Shown: piece after piece, positions 31,216-43,593 of the stretch
How positions within the stretch are numbered: position 1 is the first letter of the stretch
How the letters are laid out: every line of letters begins with the position of its first letter
DNA from: Tillandsia leiboldiana
Taxonomy: Eukaryota; Streptophyta; Magnoliopsida; Poales; Bromeliaceae
NCBI GenBank assembly: GCA_029204045.2
Contig: JAQNDB010000229.1
Coordinates: 46,181-110,180, forward strand
DNA: 64,000 nt
Direction of reading: 5' to 3'
Position numbers and translations under genes: made by a program
The notes under the pieces: generated by a model
What the model was told of the DNA's origin: nothing
Seen by the model: only the letters and a program-made list of their open reading frames with translations
Databases searched by the model: none

Positions 31216-33055
31216 CCTCGAAACCAGAATAAATCCATAACTCAGGAGGGGGTCTCGATCAAATGGGAAAAGGGGATCCACAATTCATCTTCAGGCTCTC
31301 TAATGGCCTTCTCTCAGAAAAACTCAACAGGACCTTAACCAAAGGTAATACCGACCGCACAATCCTTCTGCCTCGCACGCAAGAAGTGCATCAGCTGCTC
31401 CTGATCACTCAATCCTCGTCCCTCTTCATGAAGCGAAATGAAATCCAAACATGCGGAAATCAAAAATACTTCTACCAGCCGAATAAAACTCGCGGTCCAA
31501 ACTTCCCGCATAAATCTCGAATGATCGTATTCCTGCGGATAGTGGCTTTCACAATTATGGTTCCCAAATCCAAACTCGAAGCTTCCTATAGGCATAACTC
31601 CTTCGTTGCCCCTTGCAACCAAAACACTCAAGTTCCGCTGATGCATCTCTCATATCAATTTACAGGGGAAGTAGTTCAACATCGGGAAATAATGCTAAAA
31701 TTCCAAGTTCCAAAAGTGGCAACCACGGATCGAAGACCTCATTCTAAGGTTGCATGCTCGCCTAACCAATGCGTACTGACCAAAAAGTCCTCGCTGGGAT
31801 AATTATATGCTATAAGACCAAACTTATAATTCCAATAACTCTGTCCACCGACGTGGCTTCAACCAAGCTCTACCTGAGTATCCAAGTATTTCAAGTTTGA
31901 GGATCTAAGAATAACTCAATGTTCTCTCTATCACTGGCAATCATGCAAATCGATGCAGCTCTAACTCCTCGAAGCTATACTGGCCCTGCCTAGTCCAAAA
32001 CTTTTGACCTCAGTCACAATCATAGGCTTAAGCTAATTTCCCAACGGCATCACTCTTCGTTGGATCCTCAGTCGCTCTTGCAGCCGAAATCATGAGGCCA
32101 AACCACAGAACCTTTCGAAGTCGAAAGCACACTCTCCCAACTTGGCAAATCACTCCTTCTCTCTTAGAAGTTGCAGCGCTATCCTCAAGTGCTCCTCATG
32201 TTCTAGGTCACCTCATAAATAATCCAAACATCCATGACGGGTAAAACCACCAACCCGTCCAACTCAACCGGAATACTCAATTCCCTCAAATCCAAAGACC
32301 GCAGGGCCTTAGTCAATCCACTTGACCGCAAGGCAAGCTCAGAAAGCCCCTACCGGGTCCTGAACACTAACCGGGCACAGCCCTCGGCTGTAAGGTTCCA
32401 TAAGCTATCAATCTCTCGCATCCTCACCGTTGTATCCACAACGTGGCACAGGGTCACACGGCCTCTCGATCCATCAGATCCCGCAACTGCACTATCGTCT
32501 CTCTGTCTCACGGGTGATACTCCAAGTGGTGCTGTCGAAGTCGGCGCAGCTTCTAAAACCACGTCGAACACTATCTCGATCTCAATCTCACTAAACGGCG
32601 ACTTCAATAACAGATCTGGTAGACTCACACCGGATCGCACAGCGATAAGGACATTCTTTAATCCCGGTGCCGCCGTAGGCACCCCTTTAAATGCCGCTAG
32701 CAAAGTGGTACGACGACGACTCAACGCCGTCGTGGTCTAGCCTCTTCCATAAACACACTCCTTCTGTCCAGGTCCACGGAGGGTCATTGACCAATCTCGA
32801 CATCCTATGGTAGCCTAACATTGGGATAACCAATCTCCATTCATGCTCAATCAACCTCTCTGAACTAATGTAGGACGAACATCTCGATGATCAAATCTAA
32901 GGTCCTAACAGCACTGGGCCGGACTGGCAACTCTTATTCATGTGCTAGACGTGATCTGGAACCTGATCCTCACGCGCATAAGCCAACAGTCTCCTCTCTG
33001 GCCCACGCGAAGCTACCCCTACTCTAGTGAACATGCACACGCGGCGTCGGCAGCA
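31216..33055 (-). pseudogene. pol: G5 decayed pol region
   Basis: About 1.8 kb with no usable minus-strand frame. Around 32350-32724 the minus frame reads VSLPDLLLKSPFSEIEIEIVF and, shortly after, sequence equivalent to the MAQLQDLMDRGV block of G2, identifying the start of a gypsy reverse transcriptase. The rest should hold later RT, RNase H and integrase, but I can recognise none of them. The region is too short for a full pol, so it is both deleted and mutated. Plus-strand frames such as 31263-31802 are antisense accidents. Confidence 0.65.
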
Positions 33056-33297
33056 ACAAGCTCTAAATTCGACGACCCAAGGAAACCACACCCGGTAAAA
33101 TGTGATCCACTATCCTTGCGCTCTCCAGCCGACTGCACAAACTCAACAAATAGATGCTGGTGGCCATCGCTCTAACTGCCTCAGCATGACGGCTCCATCA
33201 GTCTGTCGGTACATCGGAGGAACCTCCTTATCCTAAAAGGGGTAGAGGGTGCTGTCGCAAGCGGCAATTCCAAAAGCACCAATCAGGAACACTCTGC

Positions 33298-33735
33298 CTA
33301 AAGATGTCCTGACACTGCTGCTGGTGTCTCGACTGTCGAGAACCTTCTGGTCTTTGTCTCCTCTGAGACCCATGATCCTGAGACTGGAATCATGGCAACC
33401 TCGATCCACTTAACTATCCCAAAATCCGACGATGCTAGACGTCTCTCACAGAAGCTGTTCCCTTGCTCTTCGTCCCTCCTGGAAGTGATCACTGATCCTC
33501 AGTCACTCCACTGAGCATACACGAACGCTGCATCAAAAGTCGGCGCCCGCAGGGTATGCCTTGAATCATAGATGTCTCGATGCAGCTAGCTCTCAAACAT
33601 AAACAACTTTCTGGGCCTCATCCTGGGCGACAAGAGGTACTGTGCTCTATCCATTCAGCCTCCCGCTGATCAGGCTCCTCTTCCAAGGCCAACACGCCCT
33701 CGCCGTCGTACGGCGTTTCAGAAGCATCGAAGCCA
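33298..33735 (-). pseudogene. gag: G5 shortened gag, copy 1 (furthest from the 5' LTR)
   Basis: The start-like ATG (33725-33727, minus) aligns with the G3 Gag start, and the AG of the acceptor is at 33736-33737. The frame soon breaks. A 64-codon frame at 33298-33492 corresponds, shifted, to the basic linker before the zinc knuckles. The capsid core is missing. It cannot yield a working Gag. Confidence 0.7.
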
Positions 33736-33795
33736 CTGCAACAAAACAAACATTAGGACCAAAACTCTCTCGACCCAATCAAGCGAAAGTCTAGA

Positions 33796-33862
33796 CATGT
33801 TAACCTTTCTAAAGTATTATGTTGTCTGCAGCCAACATAGTCATCTTTAGAGAAATAACATG
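33796..33862 (-). ncRNA. G5 leader hairpin, copy 1
   Basis: Arms CATGTTA and TAACATG at the ends, CTTTCTAAAG pairing with CTTTAGAGA, and the CTGCAG-centred palindrome ATGTTG..CAACAT at the apex. 67 nt. Confidence 0.62.
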
Positions 33863-34122
33863 TAAGGTCACTCACCCCAATCCTCTGGGGGAGGTACAAG
33901 CTCTAAATTCGACGACCCAAGGAAACCACACCCGGTAAAATGTGATCCACTATCCTTGCGCTCTCCAGCCGACTGCACAAACTCAACAAATAGATGCTGG
34001 TGGCCATCGCTCTAACTGCCTCAGCATGACAGCTCCATCAGTCTGTCGGTACATCGGATGAAACTCCTTATCCTAAAAGGGGTAGAGGGTGCTGTCGGAA
34101 GCGGCAATTCCAAAAGCGCCAA

Positions 34123-34574
34123 TCAGGAACAATCTGCCTGAAGATGTCCTGACACTGCTGCTGGTGTCTCGACTGTCGAGAACCTTCTGGTCTTTGTCTC
34201 CTCTGAGACCCATGATCCTGAGACTGGAATCATGGCAACCTCGATCCACTTAACTATCCCAAAATCCGACGATGCTAGACGTCTCTCACAGAAGCTGTTC
34301 CCTTGCTCTTCGTCACTCCTGGAAGTGATCACTGATCCTCAGTCACTCCACTGAGCATACACGAACGCTGCATCAAAAGTCGGCGCCCGCTGGGTATGCC
34401 TTGAATCATAGATGTCTCGATGCAGCTAGCTCTCAAACATAAACAACTTTCTGGGCCTCACCTGGGCGACAAGAGGTACTCTGCTCTATCCATTCAGCCT
34501 CCCGCTGATCAGGCTCCTCTTCCAAGGCCAACATGCCCTCGCCGTCGTACGGCGTTTCAGAAGCATCGAAGCCA
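34123..34574 (-). pseudogene. gag: G5 shortened gag, copy 2
   Basis: Same structure as copy 1. The acceptor here reads GTTGTAG rather than GTTGCAG, a one-base change that still ends in AG. A 69-codon linker frame lies at 34123-34332. Confidence 0.7.
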
Positions 34575-34634
34575 CTACAACAAAACAAAGATTAGGACCA
34601 AAACTCTCTCGACCCAATCAAGCGAAAGTCTAGA

Positions 34635-34701
34635 CATGTTAACCTTTCTAAAGTATTATGTTGTCTGCAGCCAACATAATCGTCTTTAGAGAAATAACAT
34701 G
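34635..34701 (-). ncRNA. G5 leader hairpin, copy 2
   Basis: Same structure as copy 1, 839 bp away. Small changes near the apex improve pairing (AACATAAT in place of AACATAGT). Confidence 0.62.
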
Positions 34702-34961
34702 TAAGGTCACTCTCCCCAATCCTCTGGGGGAGGTACAAGCTCTAAATTCGACGACCCAAGGAAACCACACCCGGTAAAATGTGATCCACTATCCTTGCGC
34801 TCTCCAACCGACTGCACAAACTCAACAAATAGATGCTGGTGGCCATCGCTCTAACTGCCTCAGCATGACGGCTCCATCAGTCTGTCGGTACATCGGATGA
34901 ACCTCCTTATCCTAAAAGGGGTAGAGGGTGCTGTCGCAAGCGGCAATTCCAAAAGCACCAA

Positions 34962-35415
34962 TCAGGAACACTCTGCCTGAAGATGTCCTGACACTGCTGC
35001 TGGTGTCTCGACTGTCGAGAACCTTCTGGTCTTTGTCTCCTCTGAGACCCATGATCCTGAGACTGGAATCATGGCAACCTCGATCCACTTAACTATCCCA
35101 AAATCCGACGATGCTAGACGTCTCTCACAGAAGCTGTTCCCTTGCTCTTCGTCCCTCCTGGAAGTGATCACTGATCCTCAGTCAATCCACTGAGCATACA
35201 CGAACGCTGCATCAAAAGTCGGCGCCCGCTGGGTATACCTTGAATCATAGATGTCTCGATGCAGCTAGCTCTCAAACATAAACAACTTTCTGGGCCTCAT
35301 CCTGGGCGACAAGAGGTACTGTGCTCTATCCATTCAGCCTCCCGCTGATCAGGCTCCTCTTCCAAGGCCAACACGCCCTCGCCGTCGTACGGCGTTTCAG
35401 AAGCATCGAAACCAC
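34962..35415 (-). pseudogene. gag: G5 shortened gag, copy 3 (native position)
   Basis: The copy adjoining the native leader. It has the same central deletion and a 69-codon linker frame at 34962-35171, almost identical to copies 1 and 2. The near-identity suggests a recent array or gene-conversion-like homogenisation. Confidence 0.7.
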
Positions 35416-35474
35416 TGCAACAAAACAAACATTAGGACGAAAACTCGCTCGACCCAATCAAGCGAAAGTCTAGA

Positions 35475-35541
35475 CATGTTAACCTTTCTAAAGTATTATG
35501 TTGTCTGCAGCCAACATAATCATCTTTAGAGAAATAACATG
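35475..35541 (-). ncRNA. G5 leader hairpin, copy 3 (native)
   Basis: Same structure, about 160 nt downstream of the 5' LTR in element orientation, corresponding to the single hairpin of G3. Confidence 0.62.
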
Positions 35542-35680
35542 TAAGGTCACTCACCCCAATCCTCTGGGGGAGGTACAAACTCAATCAGGACTTTCGCTAA
35601 AGTCTCGTCTCTCACGACAGTCATCATACTGTCCAACCAATAGCCTAGGGTCTCCAAGTCCTCAATGACGTATACACCTA

Positions 35681-35693
35681 GGCTCTGATACCA
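35681..35693 (-). promoter_or_regulatory. G5 primer binding site
   Basis: The minus strand reads TGGTATCAGAGCC, eight bases from the LTR end at 35702. Confidence 0.93.
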
Positions 35694-35701
35694 CCTAAAT
35701 C

Positions 35702-38700
35702 TGTCACGCCCCGAGGTCGAAACTGCTACCCGGGCTCGCCAACAGATGCGCCATCTGTACGGAAACTGCCGTACAGACGAAGCGTCTACCCTGCAAGTCA
35801 GAACTAAAACTAAAAACATGTATCAGAGCTGAACTATAAATCAAAAGCTGAAGAAAGCTACACTGGAAATCTGAAATAAATAAAGCTCCACTAATACATA
35901 AATCCTCAATACAGGTCTCTCAAATGAATAACAAAATACAAGCCTCACCCTCTCAGTACAAATATCCAAATCTCTCAGTGCAAAAGTGGAATCATAAAAC
36001 AACAGGGTACATCTACCTCTAACTCAAATGCTGGTAAGGAACTACTCGGCCACGTCCTCACCTCGATGAGCTGTCTCCGTGCGAGCTAGGCCGGAACAGC
36101 AGCCTCAGAAAACCTGTCACCGCAGCGGGTGTGAGATCTACTACAGAAGGTAGATCTCAGTGGGTACCGTCATCAACATCCACGGTATGCCCACTAAGTC
36201 CACTGGAGGGACAACAAATAGGTATGCAAAAAGATAATAGGAAAGCAGGAAAGGAACTATAGCTAATATGTACCAATATCATGCTCAAGAAAACACTACT
36301 CTGATCCTGCTATGCATACACTCTCACTACAATAATATGCCTCAAGTACCATGCTCAAAGGAAAGCTCATCTATGAACATGCTATGCCATCACTCTCTCA
36401 GATCACCCAATCTCAATGACTGCCTCATAGGGTCCAGTCAAACCTGCGCCAAACCTACTGCCACCTCATCTTCACTAGGACGGGACTTACGTAGGGCGTC
36501 CCACACGGACTATATCAAGCGAACTCTAGTGTATCAACTAGTCGCATCATCGCAGCCTCGTCAGGCTCGGTATCATCACACACACCCGGGTGGTAGCTCG
36601 AGGGGAGCGACCCCACCGAACTCAAGTATCTCATCTGTATCACTGTCTCATAAGCGGCACATGCAGGCTATAGTCCACGATCAAACAGATCGGCAACTCG
36701 ATGCTCAGAAGCGCAACTCTGTCGGAAAAAGACTCCACGACTCAAACAGGAAAACCCAAACACTCTCACAGCTATGTCGGAGAACCCTCCACGACTCAAT
36801 ATGATAATGCACGACCCATGGCTGAGTCATGAAACCTCCATGACTCGATCTGCCAGAACCCCCAAAACTCTCAAGGCTCAGTGGGAGAGCCTTCTCCACC
36901 TCTAAATCAGAAACACAACCCATGATCTGGAATAAACCCATCAATCCCAACAAGAAAGAAGAACTCTCATGACACTAGGACTCGACAGTCAATGCGCTAA
37001 AAAATACACTCGGCCCTCTGGCGTAAGTACACATGCAACTCAAACAATCTGGACCATTCATAATGTTCTCAATAATTAAAATAAACTCTTTTAAAAATAG
37101 AGTTTTACTTAAAACGGGGTACTAAAAATATATGAAGGTCTAGATGCAGCCTGAATCCCAATTGAACATGCAGTCTAGTGTCAAATAACTTCTAGATCAT
37201 ACTAAAAATGTCTGGGGCTCAAGAATGTCATTCTATAATTTTCTAGGCAACTATCAGATTTATCAATATAAGGAAATAAGCTAAACATGATCAATATATG
37301 ATAAATAAGCTAAACATGATCAATATGCTTACAGAAGCATTAGAGGGCATTCCATAAATCTCGAAGAAATTCCAACCCACATGGAACGCTTTCCGTAGGC
37401 AATTGCTGAAGTCGGTGAAGTGTCGGAACCTCGAATGGGCGAAATGTCGAAAATCGTGCCGCAAATCTCGGAGAAATCCTCGGAAGCTCCAATAAATTCT
37501 CTTGAGTCCATACAAAAATCTGCGCACAGCCGGCTCACTCCACGGCCAAAACCAAAGCATTCTCTCAAACACCCACAACCAACAAGCAGCACATACACAC
37601 CTCTCACAGCTATGCTCTTATACATTCCAAAACCACAGCTCACCCATACACTCTTCACAAAAAAAATCCCCAACATACAAGAAGCTCCAACCTGCACACA
37701 ATAAACCGTGTCCACATATACACCATCCCTTAATTCCACCATACATTACCAATTGCATAATTAAATCCATCATAAATAAATATATATAACTTACACATAA
37801 TTTGCAAGCTCCAAGAATCCACAAAGGCTCACAGCACACTAAGTGTTCCAATTAACCCATTAATTAAATTAATGATAACTTATCCACAATAAACCATAAA
37901 TCTGCTTGCACTCTACAGGTTCACCCAATTTATATAAATTAAGCTCATCACCATCATTATCTTAATTATCATCATAATCATAATCATCCTAATCATTATC
38001 ATTATCATAATCATCATCTTCATCAGCTCCATCATCAACATCAACATCTGCTCCAAAGCTCAAGTCCCCAACTCAGTCCCTACCTGCAGCAAGAGAAAGG
38101 GAACCCAACATTAAAGGAAACATGGTAAAATGCGCGATCGTCGGCGACAAAACCAAGCCTAATGCGTGAAAACCCTGCGCGCCGACATGCGTCGCAAGCC
38201 GCAGCCAAAGCTTACGCCGCTGGCGCGCCAGCCGCGCGCTGCTGCCGCGGCCGAGAGCTGCTGCTGCTGCCGCGCGGCGCAGCAGCAGCTGGCGCGCGGC
38301 GCCAGGGCCCGCCGCGCGGCGCCAGGGCCCGCCGCGCGGCGCCCTGGCCCGCAGCGGGCCCACTGTGCGCTGCGGCGCCCGCAGCGCGCGCCCGCGCGCG
38401 GTGCGGCGCCCGCCTGCGCGCGGCGCCTGCCACGCGCGCTCGCTGCGCCCCCGACGCTGGCTGGTCCGATTGTGGACTGCAAGCCTGTAGCGCGCCAACC
38501 CAGGCAAACACAGCCCAGCAAGCTACCCTCTCCATCCTCTTCTCACTCTAAAACCATAAAAACACGCACCTCAAGAGATGCCCGCGCGCGCCACTGTTGC
38601 CTGCTGTCCGCCAACCAAGCAAGCACACCAACCTACAGCAACTCCTCCACACCAAGCCAACACAACCAAATCCAACTCCAGAGGCAAAACCTTACAAGAA

Positions 38701-39621
38701 AAGCCAAAATAAAAACCCATCCGAGCTCTCTCTCTCTCTCTCCAACAAAAATAAAAACTGCAGCTTACCTCGCCGAACTCGACGTGCGCCCGCTCCGCTC
38801 GCTCCATGGCACTTGCAGCAGGAGGTCATCAACCCAACACTCATCCATTATCTCATTTTCCATTGCTTTCTCTTCTTTTCCTTCCTTTTCACTCTTCTCT
38901 CATTCCTCTGCTCAATCCTTTTTCCTCTGTTCTATCTTGTAGGGGAGAAGGAGCTTAGTAATTAGAGGAACCTAATTAGTAGAGGTGGTGGGTGGGCAGC
39001 ATTAAATGCACCAAACAAAATATCTACTTCCCTTAATTAAACCCACTTCAATTCCTTATATAAATAAATCACAGGCTAAAGCATCACAAGATATTTAATT
39101 AACTTCCCAATTCAATTAATTTATTAATTTAATCCCTTTTTAAAGCCAACTCCAAGTCACTTTTTGCCTTAAGAGTCTCCGCATCAGTCCGGAACCTCCC
39201 AAACTCCGCTGTAATCTGAAAATACACATGTCCACAGCTTTTTCTCTTCAAAAAGCTCAACCGCTGAGTCGGGGTTCTAAATCCAAAAACCGGCTCCGAA
39301 ATCGCCAGTTCCGACTCACTTTTCGCCCTCGGGTCCTCCGCGTCAGTCCGGAACCTCCCGAACTCCGCTGTAAACATAATTTATACCTGTTCCAAGTGTT
39401 CCCAATATTTTGCACTCCACTGGGAAGTCGAGGCTTCCTCGAAACCCATCCTCTATCGGCGGACAATGCCCGGAAAACCCCGAATCGACCTGGGGCTTCC
39501 GCGTTGATCCGAGTCGACCCGAACTCATCTGTAATCCAATATGGAACACGCTCGAGGCGATTTCTCTGCACCACGCCATCTCGCGAGGTCGGTGCGCCAT
39601 CCGAAATCCCGGTATTCTACA
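35702..39621 (-). repeat. G5 5' LTR (3920 bp)
   Basis: Plus strand from TGTCACGCCCCGAGG to GGTATTCTACA. Same layout as the 3' LTR: trinucleotide-rich stretch (about 37944-38056), GC-rich island (38130-38470), TATA box (39054-39063), U3 repeats (39150-39390). The putative donor has changed from CAG|GTGGGT to CAT|GTGGGT (GT at 37380). Confidence 0.92.
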
Positions 39622-40004
39622 ATAACACTAATCGGTCCAACCGCCCACAGTTCGCGGTTGCCGAAACAATAACCCGAGTCGATAATCTGGTGCTATCCCA
39701 CCCGACTCAACAATATAGCTATACTATTCCCATCCCTGCTCTCTAACCCGAGCAATAAAAGCATAAGAGGAAAGAAAAGGGTTTTCTCCTAAGTTTGATT
39801 CCAACATGAATAGTATAGCATGAATAAAAGAGATATGGCCTATCTATATGTCTAGATATCAAGGAATAGTTCTCACACATGATCAATATAGTTTTCAGCA
39901 AGAAACTTAAATATAAGTATGATTAAACCCATATAGATAGTAAGCATCACACAAGGTTGCACTTTTGGTTGAGTCGACTTGTAGGCCGCAATTTCGATGT
40001 GCTC

Positions 40005-40020
40005 AACAACCCACCTGCTA
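40005..40020 (-). promoter_or_regulatory. G4 LTR putative splice donor
   Basis: The minus strand reads TAGCAG|GTGGGTTGTT with GT at 40014, in the same relative place as in G1, G2 and G3. Confidence 0.45.
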
Positions 40021-42075
40021 GCTCAGTAAACTGGAATTTAGTTGCAAAGACTTTCAGCGACCAAGGTATGTTGTTCGATGCTTCCCCAACAACTTGTAGT
40101 ATGCCTTGAGCTTCCTGTTGGAAAGAATTACTATAAGGACATTACAACTTGCCCGGGTTCCAAAGACTTGCATCAATAGAGAAAACTCATGATCTAATAT
40201 ATATATCTAGTAACTCTATTACCTCAGCCCCACATTTGTTTCCTTAGGTTTTCAATTAATGTCAAATTACCAAAGAGTTTACAACAACTAAACTCACTCT
40301 TTTCATAAGTCCAAGAAAAGAACACCTTACTACCCCCAATTTTCGATGTGGAAATATAAGCTGAGGTTCAACTTGCAATAACTTCCAATGGAAACAACTT
40401 TACATGTTGAACCCAAAAGTAAACTTGTTCATCTTACCTAAGATTATACTCATCCCTTAAAATTAACCACCTCAAGTACACTTAACCACGAAATCATATA
40501 AAACCCTCAATTTACCACCTAAGCCATTACCAACTTGCATGCAGATTTTCAGCAACAATGTACTGCAAATAGGACTAAAGATGACATATCAATTCTTATC
40601 CAAATTTCGAGAGTAAGGTATCAAATTGTTCCTCTTGAAGTCTAGAAGATAACTCAACTTGAAATTCATCATTTCATAAAGAGGAGAAAAAGATATCTCA
40701 ATATTACTACATGCTATCCAAAACTACACTCTGCACATAGAAGCTCAAAGATGGTAAAATTTACCTTGATAGAAGCAAGAATCCCCCTTCCATTTCAACA
40801 TGAAAAATGTAGGTCTCTGAGTCTTGGTAAATTCCCCGCAAAAATGAGCCTAAAATTCCACTTCTTCAGTCCTAGGGAGAAAAAACACTGAACATTGCTC
40901 AAAACCACATCTAGAATCTCAGCTGTGCACAAAAGTCTCAGAAATGGCTCAATTTACCTATTTAAATGTCCAAATTTGAGAATCCAGTAAATACAAAAGT
41001 TGAAGATCTTTAAATCCTGAAAATTTTCCATCAAAACCAACTCAAAATTCCACTTGTACATCCCAGGGGAGTAAAAACACTAACTTGTGCTTGGAATCCC
41101 AAACTAAAAACAAGTGTCTCAAAGATTGCTATATTTACCTAGTTTAGAGCTCCAATTAGGTCCCATCTTCAATACAAAAGTTGTAGATCTTGAAGTACTG
41201 AAGAGAACCCCGCAAGAATCATCCCAAAATTCCACTTCTACAATTCGGGAGACCTCCTGGAAGAAAAAGCGACGAAGTGGAACACAAAACCAGCAATGAC
41301 CAAGCTCCAACAATGGTGGTTTCCTTGATGAAGAAGAAGAAGATGAAGGCTGCTTCTTGGACTCCTTAGCAGCTAAGAGAAAGATAAAGTCTAAAAGAGC
41401 TAATCCCAGCCATTAAGCTCCTTTAAAAAGGCTAAACCAGCTCCAAAATTGGTCTTAAGGTGCACCAAAACACCTTCACCAACATACCCCTCACACCAAT
41501 CCCCCTTGCACCCGATCCGGTGCAAGGGGGGTCGGACCAAATGGTCCGACCGGACGCATGGCGCGAGGGCACAGCGCCAGCGCAGCCTGCTCACGCGCGG
41601 GCGCCCTCGCATGCGCGACGCATGGCACGCCCGGTGCACCGCCCGTGCACTGGCCCTACAGCAATCCCCTTGCACCGGGTGCACGCCTCCCCAAGCACCG
41701 CGCTGCACCCGCCGGTGCATGGTTCGTGAACCGGCCGCCGTGAGCCTGGTCCACACCCCCAGCAACACCCAAAACACTATTTTAAGCCCAAAAATATCCA
41801 AAAAAAGTGTATTTTGCACAGTTTTTCGCGCTGAGTCCATTTTTCTCGTCCATTTGGCGAACCGAGGATTCCGACACACCGAAAAAGTATGCTCAAAGCT
41901 CTCCAAATCATAACTGTACAATCACCGCACTTCCGTACATTCTTTTATGCGGTTTTTCGCACCGGATCAGAGTTTCGCGTCCTTTTCGCGCACCGACAAC
42001 TCTAACACACCCAAAATGTGCCGATGAGCTACCAATCCACTAGTAACCCAACTCACAAAGATTTCGGTCTTCACA

Positions 42076-42110
42076 TCCTCCCCCACTACAAAAAGTTTCG
42101 TCCTCGAAAC
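42076..42110 (-). promoter_or_regulatory. G4 polypurine tract and pol end
   Basis: The minus strand has GTTTCGAGGACGAAAC, then GTAGTGGGGGAGGA ending at the LTR boundary. Confidence 0.87.
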
Positions 42111-43593
42111 TAAACGTCTTCTCGATGAAGCCTCAATAAGTGAGGGTGTGCCGTCCCCATTGCATTCATCACAAGTCTGAAAGGTGTGTCCTCACTATCA
42201 ATCAATACTGCACACATTAGTATCGAGTATCTATCCTCTACTCTCTGAGTCAAAGAACATATCTGCCCGGTCCTGTCCCTCGGTACCCTCGAGGCAACAC
42301 TAATTAAATCCTCACTCTGATCTTACTGGATCTGATCTCAACCCTCTCAAGGTAGGGTCCATACTTGTCACGCCCCGAGTTTAAAAAACCAGCGTCTAAT
42401 TTTTTTTTTTTTTTTTTTAAATCAGAGTTTAAGACCAGCCAGGGCGCAACAGACCGCCACATATATAAAAGAGTCCCAACCCCCTTTTGGGATTGAGCCT
42501 TTCCTATATATGCACGGCTAGCTTGGCAATAACATCAGAGTACTAACTACGTACTAACAAAAATACAAATTAACTTTACAAATTACAACTCTTTTTCCCA
42601 AATTACAAAATCTTTCAACTTTAAACTCTTTAACTAAGTACACGGCTGTCCAGGGTCGAACATCTATCTCGATACCTCGCCAATTCGTCCCGACATCTCA
42701 ACACCCGCTCGACCTGAAAAACAGTCACCCGAGGGTGTGAGACACACCGGAGTGTATCCCAGTGGGCACGACGAGCCGAGAAATAGCAGATCGTACCTAC
42801 TGGTATACAATAGTAGAGGATAGTAATAATCATGGGTTAGGGTAAAGCAGATATATAACTGGTGCTGTAAAGAAAGCAAAACTCATAACCTGGGTACAAG
42901 CATAGGAGATAATTTTAGCAAAATTTAAACCAGGACAAACATGTATCAGGATAATCAACGCATCAAGGAGTTAGGACAATCAGCAAGATAACAATGAAAC
43001 TATAATCAAGGCATCAAGGAGTTAGGACAATCAGCAATATATCAATGAGATTATAATCAAAGGCATCACATGGAATCATATATAGGTAGATAACTAGAAG
43101 CCAGATCAAAGAATCAAAGAAGCATGCTAAAGCAACTTAACAACACATGCATCAAATAGATGAAAACACAAAGACCCAATCACAAGCTACCATATTGGCC
43201 TTCACAAGACCTCAGGCAAGGCTGCCCAACCTAGCACCAACCTGGTTGACATTCCCTCCACTGAGGGTCACGGGTTGCAACTGCTAACCACTTTACCGGT
43301 AAAGTACACCGCTACGGGTGATCGGTCCGCTGGTGTACGTGAAGAACAATGGTGCGGGCGAATCATATGCAAATGCTCAAACTGGCGGTCCACTGACCGG
43401 GTAATCGGCTACAAGCCGGGAAATCCCCACTGGGATGCAATGACAAGATCAACTGAATCTCAACTCTCATGCAAGACCAAGGCAAATCTCAACTCAACAT
43501 AAGCTCACAGATAAACTCAACTCAATCACACAAACCAACCAAATGATACAAAACTAAACACATATTTTTAAGAAAACTATTTTGAAAAATCCA

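Larger units (their letters stand above)
33056..35574 (-). repeat. G5 tandem triplication of leader plus shortened gag (3 x about 840 bp)
   Basis: Three head-to-tail units start (plus strand) at about 33056, 33896 and 34735 with ACAAGCTCTAAATTCG and are nearly identical. Each, in element orientation, holds a leader with the palindromic hairpin, an acceptor-like site, a gag start (MLLKRRTTAR), then a jump into the later gag region (equivalent to VAPDEAQKVDLFE onward in G3) up to about the knuckles. The central capsid core is deleted in all three, so that deletion came before the tripling. The unit nearest the 5' LTR is in the natural position. Confidence 0.9.
27256..39621 (-). mobile_element. 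G5: complete Ty3/gypsy element with 3.9 kb LTRs
   Basis: 3' LTR 27256-31188, internal region 31189-35701, 5' LTR 35702-39621. Target duplication AAAAC (27251-27255) and ATAAC (39622-39626), one mismatch. After removal, the flanks join into continuous G4 LTR that follows the G1 LTR. The LTRs are alike with a few percent differences by eye. U3 repeats, primer region, leader hairpin and polypurine tract are shared with G3, so the two are one family. The internal region has a tripled leader-gag block and badly decayed pol. Confidence 0.93.
39622..42365 (-). mobile_element. G4: LTR right part, polypurine tract and start of internal region
   Basis: The G4 LTR resumes after G5 and ends TCTTCACA at 42075. 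It contains a putative donor (40014), AT-rich then GC-rich parts (41500-41750) and a TATA-like TTTTTAAAGG near 41413. TAGTGGGGGAGGA (minus) is the polypurine tract beside it, preceded by TTTCGAGGACGAAAC. About 255 bp of coding-poor internal sequence follow to 42365, where G6 is inserted. The LTR is therefore the 3' LTR, and the rest of G4 lies beyond the window. Confidence 0.87.

Noticed and set aside
31263..31802. 179-codon plus frame in the G5 internal region.
   Set aside because: Antisense to the element in decayed pol sequence; no recognisable motif.
25787..42075. G4 as a solo LTR.
   Set aside because: A polypurine tract and pol-end motif directly follow the LTR at 42076, so it is the 3' LTR of a longer element interrupted by G6.
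42401..42420. T run as the poly(A) tail of a LINE or SINE.
   Set aside because: It lies 35 bp inside an LTR terminus (TGTCACGCCCCGAG) with no LINE coding sequence or separate target duplication.
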